A stretch of DNA of 64,000 nucleotides, from positions 5,377,001 through 5,441,000 of the forward strand of contig NZ_CP107964.1 of the NCBI RefSeq assembly GCF_041434935.1. The letters are read 5' to 3'. A program made the translations under genes and the position numbers. The DNA comes from Kitasatospora sp. NBC_00374. GTDB lineage: Bacteria; Actinomycetota; Actinomycetes; Streptomycetales; Streptomycetaceae. The notes beneath the pieces were generated by a model. It searched no databases. It was not told where the DNA came from and was given only the letters and a program-made list of their open reading frames with translations. Position 1 is the stretch's first letter, and every line of letters begins with the position of its first letter. Below, in pieces: positions 57,270 through 64,000 of the stretch.

Positions 57270-58484
57270 GTGAAGTCGATACGCACGGGTCTGGCGGCAG
57301 GGGCGCTCGGGAGCGCGCTGGTGCTGCTGGCGACCGGCTGCAACTCGGCCGGCGGCACGGCCGCGGGCCCGGCGGCCGCGCCCTCCTCGGCCCCTGCGGC
57401 GTCCGCCTCCTCCGCCGGGCCCACCGCCTCCTCGGCCGTGCTGAGCATCGAGCCGGCCAACGGCGCCAAGGGCGTCAAGCCCGCGGGGGCGCTCAAGGTC
57501 GGGGTGGTCGGCGGCAGGCTGACCACCGTCACGGTCACCGGCCCGGACGGCGCCCAGGTGCCCGGCGCGGTCGCCGCGGACGGGCTCAGCTGGGTGCCCG
57601 CCGCCAACCTCGCGGTCTCCGCGCAGTACAAGGTGGCGGCGACGGCGACCGACGCCAACGGGATCCGGACGACGGCCGAGAGCGGCTTCACCACCCTCAC
57701 CCCGACCAAGGACGCCGGGGCCCACGACAACATCGCCGACAACGCCACCTACGGCGTCGGCATGATCGTCTCGCTGACCTTCGAGCGCCCGGTGAAGGAC
57801 AAGGCGGCGGTGGAGAAGGGCGTCACCTTCGAGACCTCGGACGGCACGGTGGTCAAGGGCCACTGGTTCGGCAGCCAGCGGGTCGACTTCCGGCCGGAGC
57901 GGTACTGGACGGCCGGTACCAAGGTCAACGTGCACTACCGGCTGAAGAGCGTCGAGGTCTCGCCCGGCGTCTACGGCGGGGTGGACCGGGACGAGCCGTT
58001 CACCATCGGCCGCTCGCAGATCAGCACGGCGGACGTGGCCACCCACCAGATGGCGGTGGTGCGCGACGGCCAGCAGGCCGACACCGTGCCGTTCACGGCG
58101 GGCAAGGCGGGCTTCGACACCTGGAACGGCACCATGGTGGTCGAGGAGATGTCCGAGACCACCCGGATGACCTCCCAGGGCGTCGCGGGGGTCGGCTCGG
58201 GCGACGAGTACGACATCTCCGACGTGCCGCACGCGATGCGGCTGACCGACTCCGGCACGTACGTCCACGGCAACTACTGGGGCAACGCGTTCGGTTCCTA
58301 CAACGCCAGCCACGGCTGCATCGGCCTGGCCGACGGCAAGGGCGGCAGCGCCGGCTCGCGGGCCGGGAAGTTCTACGCCTCCTCGCTGGTCGGCGACGTG
58401 GTCACCGTGGTCAACTCCAAGGGCAGGCAGGTCGCGGCCGACAACGGGCTGAGCGGCTGGAACCTCGACTGGCCCAACTGGTAG
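57270..58484 (+). CDS. L,D-transpeptidase lipoprotein 3
   Basis: 404 residues: signal and lipobox LLATGC, an Ala/Ser-rich tether, two Ig-like domains (LSIEPANGAKGVKPAGALKV; NIADNATYGVGMIVSLTF) and the YkuD domain with TYVHGNYWGN and NASHGCIGLADG. I prefer GTG 57270, which has GGGGAG seven bases upstream, over ATG 57255, where GGGGAG directly abuts the start codon. Closest to copy 2; the two clearly come from a tandem duplication. Possibly specialised for a developmental stage or wall site, which sequence alone cannot show. Confidence 0.93.
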   Translation: MKSIRTGLAAGALGSALVLLATGCNSAGGTAAGPAAAPSSAPAASASSAGPTASSAVLSIEPANGAKGVKPAGALKVGVVGGRLTTVTVTGPDGAQVPGAVAADGLSWVPAANLAVSAQYKVAATATDANGIRTTAESGFTTLTPTKDAGAHDNIADNATYGVGMIVSLTFERPVKDKAAVEKGVTFETSDGTVVKGHWFGSQRVDFRPERYWTAGTKVNVHYRLKSVEVSPGVYGGVDRDEPFTIGRSQISTADVATHQMAVVRDGQQADTVPFTAGKAGFDTWNGTMVVEEMSETTRMTSQGVAGVGSGDEYDISDVPHAMRLTDSGTYVHGNYWGNAFGSYNASHGCIGLADGKGGSAGSRAGKFYASSLVGDVVTVVNSKGRQVAADNGLSGWNLDWPNW

Positions 58485-58611
58485 GCGCCGGTGGGCGTTT
58501 CGAACGCCCCGCCCGGGCCGGTGTTCGATTGTGGCGGGCATATGCCAGACGAATAGTGATCGTTTGGTCATTGTCCGTGCGCGCCCGCATGCGTTCCGCA
58601 ATGATGGGCGC

Positions 58612-59160
58612 ATGGCAGGATGGGGCGAAGCGGACCAGGCATCATATTCCTTGGCCGCACTGGCCGATGACGGCCTTTCGGTGTGCGGTGTGCCGGCACT
58701 GTCGGAGCTGGAACGGCGGACCTCCCCGGAGCTGCAGGAGACCGCGTTCCAGCAGCTCAGGGGCCGGGCCCCGGACGAGGAGGCCCGGCTCCCGTCCCGC
58801 CCGCAGTCGGCCGGCATCGCCCGCCGGGTGGTCCTCGCGGTCCTGTCCGACTGGGGCCTCCATCAGCAGTTGGCGGCGGGCGAGTTGCTCACCGGCGAGC
58901 TGGTCGCGAACGCCGTTCGGCATGCCGGGGGTCGCACGATCGGGTTACGTATGGTGCGCAGACCCGGCTGCGTCCGGGTCGAGGTGCGGGACTCCTCGCG
59001 GGCGCTGCCCTGTCTGATCCTCTCCACCGAACCGCTGCACGAGAGCGGCCACGGCCTGCGGGTGGTCGCGGAGGTCTCCGACCGCTGGGGGGCGGACCTG
59101 CTGCCACGTGGCAAGGCGGTCTGGTTCGAACTCAAGGTGCGCGAACGCGTGGCGGGCTGA
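58612..59160 (+). CDS. RsbW-like ATP-binding protein (HATPase_c)
   Basis: A 182-residue cytosolic protein of the anti-sigma-factor kinase-like fold abundant in Streptomyces. After about 75 unassigned residues comes the HATPase domain: N-box ELVANAVRHAGG, then VEVRDSS in place of the usual DxGxG, and the G-box SGHGLRVVAEVSDRWG. The loss of a clear DxGxG suggests altered ATP binding. ATG 58612 has only a weak GGG before it; an in-frame start at 58531 is possible but adds a basic segment without similarity. Partner unknown. Confidence 0.85.
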   Translation: MAGWGEADQASYSLAALADDGLSVCGVPALSELERRTSPELQETAFQQLRGRAPDEEARLPSRPQSAGIARRVVLAVLSDWGLHQQLAAGELLTGELVANAVRHAGGRTIGLRMVRRPGCVRVEVRDSSRALPCLILSTEPLHESGHGLRVVAEVSDRWGADLLPRGKAVWFELKVRERVAG

Positions 59161-59185
59161 GCCGGGACGCCCGGAAAACCAGTGC

Positions 59186-59224
59186 GGGGCCCCCCGTCCA
59201 CGGTGTACGTGGTCTGGGGGCCCC
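59186..59224 (+). terminator. Hairpin after the ATP-binding gene
   Basis: GGGGCCCCC and GGGGGCCCC pair perfectly, with an inner CCAC/GTGG, 26 bases past the stop at 59160. Confidence 0.65.
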
Positions 59225-59435
59225 TGCAGGTCACCGCGCAGGCCAATGGGGGTGCATGCTGCGCAGTGGTGACGGCCGGACCGGGTCGTGGAGGCCGTGG
59301 ATCGCGTCGGCGCGCGGGGCGCCGGACTTGTTCGACTATCGCACGGTCTCAGCATGTGAGCAAATTGGATTGGAAGGCATGTAACCCAGTTCACCTTAGG
59401 TGTGCGAATGGATTGGCGTGCCGGCCTGTGATTAT

Positions 59436-59864
59436 TCAGCGAATCGCCACTTTGAGGTCATGGGCGCCCCCGGCCGGAGCGTTCCGCGCGAGGAATTCCT
59501 GCCACCAGGCGTCGGAGCGCGGCGTACGGGAGAAGTACGTGCGTTGCACGCAATGGGCACCGCCCGGACCGGCGTTCGCCCGGACGTGGCGCAGATGACC
59601 CGCCTCGGAGAGGCTTCGCAGCGCGGACCGCACGGCCTGCTGCCCGTAGTGCGGCTGCTCCCGGGCGAGCGTCCTGGTGTCGATCGCCGCGCCCTCGGGC
59701 AGCCGGTCGATGAACGCCGCCAGGTACGCCTCTCGGGCGGGCAGATGTGCGAAGTCCGCTGCGCCGTGCGGGTGTTCGGTGGGTGCGGAGCGCTTTCCGA
59801 AGCCGGGTTTGGCCATCGGAGGCGCGTACGGGGGCGGGGCGGCGCCAAAGTCTTGGGAAGCCAC
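59436..59864 (-). CDS. Helix-turn-helix regulator, probably C-terminally shortened
   Basis: A DNA-binding-type protein of about 142 residues. After a Pro/Ala-rich start (FGAAPPPYAPPMAKPGFGKRSAPTEHP), the winged-helix part reads LPAREAYLAAFIDRLPEGAAIDTRTLA and QQAVRSALRSLSEAGHLRHVR, then TYFSRTPRSDAWWQEFLA. Similar Streptomyces proteins, often labelled MarR-type, run further at the C-terminus as I recall; this one stops soon after (LKVAIR) and is followed by lower-GC DNA, so it may be truncated. I start at GTG 59864 (AAGG seven bases upstream); the frame is open to ATG 59993. Confidence 0.65.
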   Translation of the reverse strand: MASQDFGAAPPPYAPPMAKPGFGKRSAPTEHPHGAADFAHLPAREAYLAAFIDRLPEGAAIDTRTLAREQPHYGQQAVRSALRSLSEAGHLRHVRANAGPGGAHCVQRTYFSRTPRSDAWWQEFLARNAPAGGAHDLKVAIR

Positions 59865-60076
59865 AGGATCGCCTTGCACGGTCGGGGTGGTCGGACCCCC
59901 GTCCGGTGTTGCGAGCGCCGGCGGGGGTTGTTCTGTTGCTGCGCACGCTACACGGCCGTGGCGGATGGTAGCGAGAGGGTGACGATTAGTCATACCTGAT
60001 GGTCACGGGGGCACTTGGGTGAGAACCCACCCGTTCCGACCCGAGATCGCTCGGCGTCGGGAGGTCGAACCCGGGG

Positions 60077-60268
60077 CTACGGCAGCGGCTGCCGCGCCGC
60101 GAACGCCACGAACTCCGCCCACCGGCCCGGCGGGAACCCGAGCGTCGGGCCGGCCTTGTCCTTCGAGTCCCGGACATGCACGGTGCCGGGGGAGGGGGCG
60201 ACCTCGACGCAGGCGCCGCCCTCGGTGCCGCTGTGGCTGGACTTGAACCACGTCAGTTCGGTACTCAT
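60077..60268 (-). CDS. DUF397 protein (HTH partner)
   Basis: A 63-residue protein with the family hallmarks: ELTWFKSSHSGTEGGACVEVA, VHVRDSKDKAGPTLGF and WAEFVAFAA. DUF397 proteins are encoded in many copies in Streptomyces, nearly always next to a helix-turn-helix/DUF5753 protein, and are proposed to act as paired regulators. ATG 60268 overlaps the stop of the HTH gene by four bases (ATGA) and has GGAGGAG upstream, so the pair is made together. Confidence 0.92.
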   Translation of the reverse strand: MSTELTWFKSSHSGTEGGACVEVAPSPGTVHVRDSKDKAGPTLGFPPGRWAEFVAFAARQPLP

Positions 60269-61074
60269 AGCTCCTCCGCCAACCTGCAGATGAACCGCGC
60301 CGACTCCTCGGGATTCAGAGCCTGTCGAACGATCATTGCATGGCGCTGGGTCAGTGTGCTCACCCTCTCCGCGTCGGAGTAGAGCATGCCCATCGCCTGT
60401 CCCTCCTCGTAGGCGAGCCGCTCATGCTCGGCCGTCTCCAACAGGACGAAGGGTCCGTTGACGCCAGGATGCACGCCCACCGACGGCACCACCTGGACGG
60501 TGACGTGCCGTGGTTCGCCCGCCGCGAGGAGATGCTGCAACTGCAGCTTGTGAGCACCCTTGCTGCACACCGGGCGGCGTAGGACGGCCTCCTCGATCAC
60601 GAAGGTGAACGACTTGGTCTGCTTGTGCAGCACCGCCTGGCGGGCCAGCCGGGCGCGGACCCGCTCCTCGACCGTGTCGTCGTCCAGCGGCGGCCAGTGC
60701 GCGCTGAGCAGTGCCCGTGCGGTGTCCTCGGTCTGGAGGAGTCCTGGAATCAGCTGGTTCTCGTACCAGTTGAGTACCCGGGCCTCAGCCTCGTACCGCA
60801 TGAAGTCCCGCGAGAACGACGGGAACCGCTCCGGCGCAAGGTACTCCGTGGCCGCGACCAACTTGCCCCGTGCGCCGCAGAGTTCGTCCGCCACCTCCAG
60901 CAGGCGCAGGCTGGGTCTGCGCCGCCCCTGCTCCATCGATTTCACGCTCTCCGGTTCGTAGTTGGCCGCCCTGCCCAACTCCTCCCGGGTGACGCCCGCC
61001 TGGGTGCGCCAGAGCTTGATCTGGTTGCCGCAGTAGCGCCACGCCATCGGCGGCTGGGCGGTCTCGCTCGTCAC
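60265..61074 (-). CDS. Helix-turn-helix/DUF5753 (Scr1-type) regulator
   Basis: The protein has 269 residues. An XRE-type helix-turn-helix (IKLWRTQAGVTREELGRAANYEPESVKSMEQGRRRP, split here across about residues 20-55) is followed by the DUF5753 domain (MRYEAEARVLNWYENQLIPGLLQTEDTARALL, then FVIEEAVLRRPV, VTVQVVPSVGVHPG and LETAEHERLAY). GTG 61074 has GAGAGGGG ten bases upstream; ATG 61047 is an alternative. Divergent from an ATPase gene at 61224, a common arrangement for this family. Confidence 0.92.
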   Translation of the reverse strand: MTSETAQPPMAWRYCGNQIKLWRTQAGVTREELGRAANYEPESVKSMEQGRRRPSLRLLEVADELCGARGKLVAATEYLAPERFPSFSRDFMRYEAEARVLNWYENQLIPGLLQTEDTARALLSAHWPPLDDDTVEERVRARLARQAVLHKQTKSFTFVIEEAVLRRPVCSKGAHKLQLQHLLAAGEPRHVTVQVVPSVGVHPGVNGPFVLLETAEHERLAYEEGQAMGMLYSDAERVSTLTQRHAMIVRQALNPEESARFICRLAEEL

Positions 61075-61223
61075 CGGGTGCCGTCCCCTCTCCAGGTACG
61101 CGCCGGGTACGACCACGTTCTGTACCCGTGGCGTCACTCCTGAGAGTAGGGCCCGACCGGCACCTTGGGAGCGTCGATCGGCGCAAACCGCGCCCGTGAG
61201 TGAACCCGTCCCCGAGGACAGCC

Positions 61224-61664
61224 ATGACCGCACACACCGCCGTTCCCGCCGAGTGGCTGCTGCCGCTGCGCGCCCGCAGTGCGGGCCGCGCCCGCGCGCT
61301 GCTGCGCGACCAGGCCCACGCGTGGGGCCTGCCGGAGGACACGACGGAGACCGCCCTGCTCCTGCTCAGCGAACTGGTCACCAACGCCTGCCGGCACGCC
61401 AGGGTCCCGTCGGGCCGACGCGTCGGCATCCGCTGCATCCTGCGGGACGGCACCCTGCGCGTCGAGGTCTCCGACCCGGGCGACGGCGTCCCCCGCCCCC
61501 GCCGGGCCGGCCCCGACGACGAGTCCGGCCGGGGCCTCGTGCTCGTCGCCGCGCTCGCCACCGGCTGGGGCACCCACCCCCGCCCGTCCGGCCCGGGCAA
61601 GACCGTCTGGTTCGAACTCGGTCGTTGTGAAGCGCCTTCGGCCGGGTCACCGGGACGACGGTGA
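61224..61664 (+). CDS. RsbW-like ATP-binding protein (HATPase_c)
   Basis: 146 residues, almost entirely the HATPase_c fold: N-box LLLSELVTNACRHARV, DPGDGVPRP (DxGxG-type with Gly spacing kept) and G-box ESGRGLVLVAALATGWG, ending KTVWFEL. ATG 61224 has GAGGA six bases upstream. Divergent from the HTH/DUF397 pair, with which it forms the classic three-gene Streptomyces regulatory module; it may act with or on that regulator, but this is not shown by sequence. Confidence 0.9.
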   Translation: MTAHTAVPAEWLLPLRARSAGRARALLRDQAHAWGLPEDTTETALLLLSELVTNACRHARVPSGRRVGIRCILRDGTLRVEVSDPGDGVPRPRRAGPDDESGRGLVLVAALATGWGTHPRPSGPGKTVWFELGRCEAPSAGSPGRR

Positions 61665-61760
61665 GGAGTGGTTCCAGCCCCGCGAAGTGGCCACCGGCGT
61701 CCGGGCTCGCGGCCGGCAACCGATCCCGACGACCACCCCGGGGGTTTCCGGGCCGGAGTC

Positions 61761-61785
61761 CCCGGCCCGCGCGGTGCGGGCCGGG
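61761..61785. terminator. Bidirectional hairpin terminator
   Basis: CCCGGCCCGC and GCGGGCCGGG pair perfectly around a 5-base loop between the convergent ATPase gene (stop 61664) and sdaA (stop 61807). Confidence 0.7.
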
Positions 61786-61806
61786 ACATTCAGCGGTGGT
61801 GCCGAC

Positions 61807-63174
<1,368 letters not shown>

Positions 63175-63229
63175 GGGGGACGTCCTTGTCTGGTCTCGTG
63201 GAGACGTGCTAGAAGGTGCGGGCACGGCG

Positions 63230-63270
63230 CGGGGCACCGCGGTCCACTGTCCAGTGTGCGCGGTGCCCCG
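63230..63270 (-). terminator. Hairpin terminator of glyA
   Basis: A perfect 12-base-pair stem with an inner CACT/AGTG pair, 49 bases past the glyA stop and 56 bases before the sdaA start. It may reduce but not exclude read-through into sdaA. Confidence 0.7.
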
Positions 63271-63318
63271 GAGAACCGGGAGGTACGGCGGGGGGCGCCC
63301 GTCGTACCCCGAGGTGAA

Positions 63319-64000
63319 CTACAGGTTCGGGTAGAGCGGGTACTTGGCGGCCAGCGCGGTGACGCGGGCCTTGAGGGCGGTGGCCTTGGCCTCGTCGAAG
63401 GCGGGCAGCAGCGCCTCGGCGATGATGTCGGCGACCTCGGTGAAGTCCTCGGCCTGGAAGCCGCGGGTGGCGAGGGCGGGGGTGCCGATCCGCAGGCCGG
63501 AGGTGACCATCGGGGGGCGGGGGTCGTTCGGGACGGCGTTGCGGTTGACCGTGATGCCGACCTCGTGGAGGCGGTCCTCGGCCTGCTGGCCGTCGAGCTC
63601 GCTGTGGCGCAGGTCGACGAGGACCAGGTGGACGTCGGTGCCGCCGGAGAGGACGGAGACGCCGGCCTCGGTCGCGTCGGCCTGCAGCAGGCGCTCGGCG
63701 AGGATCTTGGCGCCGTCCAGGGTGCGCTGCTGGCGCTCCTTGAACTCCTCGGAGGCGGCGATCTTGAAGGCGACGGCCTTGCCGGCGATCACGTGCTCGA
63801 GCGGGCCGCCCTGCTGGCCGGGGAAGACCGCGGAGTTGATCTTCTTGGCGTACTCGGCCTTGGAGAGGATCACGCCGCCGCGCGGGCCGCCGAGGGTCTT
63901 GTGGGTGGTGGTGGTGACAACGTCGGCGTACGGCACCGGGGACGGGTGCAGGCCGGCGGCGACCAGGCCGGCGAAGTGCGCCATGTCGACCATGAGCAGG
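63319..64000 (-). CDS. glyA: Serine hydroxymethyltransferase, C-terminal part
   Basis: Interconverts serine and glycine with tetrahydrofolate and PLP. The frame is open to the window edge, so only about the last 227 codons are present. LLMVDMAHFAGLVAAG contains the Asp/His pair that contacts PLP, TTTTHKTLGGPRGG has the Schiff-base Lys, and NSAVFPGQQGGP and NRNAVPNDPRPPMVTSGLRIGTPALATRG are strongly conserved substrate-site regions. The ATGs near 63993 are internal, not starts. Confidence 0.97.
   Translation of the reverse strand, partial: LLMVDMAHFAGLVAAGLHPSPVPYADVVTTTTHKTLGGPRGGVILSKAEYAKKINSAVFPGQQGGPLEHVIAGKAVAFKIAASEEFKERQQRTLDGAKILAERLLQADATEAGVSVLSGGTDVHLVLVDLRHSELDGQQAEDRLHEVGITVNRNAVPNDPRPPMVTSGLRIGTPALATRGFQAEDFTEVADIIAEALLPAFDEAKATALKARVTALAAKYPLYPNL

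Noticed and set aside
63993..64000. ATG at 63993 as the glyA start
   Set aside because: It lies in the middle of a conserved serine hydroxymethyltransferase motif; the gene continues beyond the window.

Overview
The window is very high-GC, densely coded actinobacterial chromosome, almost certainly from the Streptomycetaceae (Streptomyces or Kitasatospora). The evidence is the adjacent Scy and FilP cytoskeletal genes, the GlgE-pathway cluster, DUF397/Scr1-type regulators, frequent GTG starts, 1- or 4-base overlaps between operon genes, and long GC-only terminator hairpins. It reads as ordinary chromosomal core. I see no rRNA, tRNA, CRISPR array, insertion sequence, integrase or prophage gene.

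Layout. 1-628 holds no gene I can support. 629-5562 carries a small conserved protein, a luciferase-like flavin oxidoreductase, a small Cys/His protein, an ABC-2 exporter pair and an alpha/beta hydrolase. 5650-10953 encodes the polar coiled-coil proteins FilP and Scy. 11379-14881 is an acyl-CoA block (methylmalonyl-CoA epimerase, thiolase, MeaB GTPase) closed by a MarR regulator; its functional partner, the isobutyryl/methylmalonyl-CoA mutase large subunit, lies at 24088-25773. Between them (14935-23854) are three AIM24 proteins in one operon, a DUF2127 membrane protein, two DUF3817 paralogs and a tandem duplicated pair of secreted M4 metalloproteases with a second MarR regulator.

25861-31077 has a TetR regulator, a thioredoxin/TPR protein and a three-gene secreted/membrane cassette of unknown function (DUF6230, DUF6114, large secreted protein). 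31151-47902 is a carbon-flux region: pyruvate kinase, ackA-pta, then mak-glgB, glgE-treS and divergent glgP. Together these convert trehalose and maltose through maltose-1-phosphate to branched alpha-glucan and degrade it again; glgX (51959-54220) adds a debranching enzyme. A gene remnant and a probable heterodimeric ABC exporter lie between glgP and glgX.

54456-58484 carries three consecutive L,D-transpeptidase lipoproteins. 58612-61664 is a regulatory patch with two serine-kinase-fold ATPases, a probably shortened helix-turn-helix gene and an HTH/DUF397 pair. The window ends with sdaA (serine deaminase) and glyA (serine hydroxymethyltransferase, cut by the window edge), both acting on serine.

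The best leads are regulatory: palindromes upstream of the mutase gene and of two regulators, a duplicated upstream box at the protease pair, and three packed hairpins between scy and filP. At the protein level they are the basic N-terminal tail on GlgE, the AIM24 trio, the DUF6230/DUF6114 cassette and the asymmetric ABC exporter. I did not find a clearly new multi-gene system.
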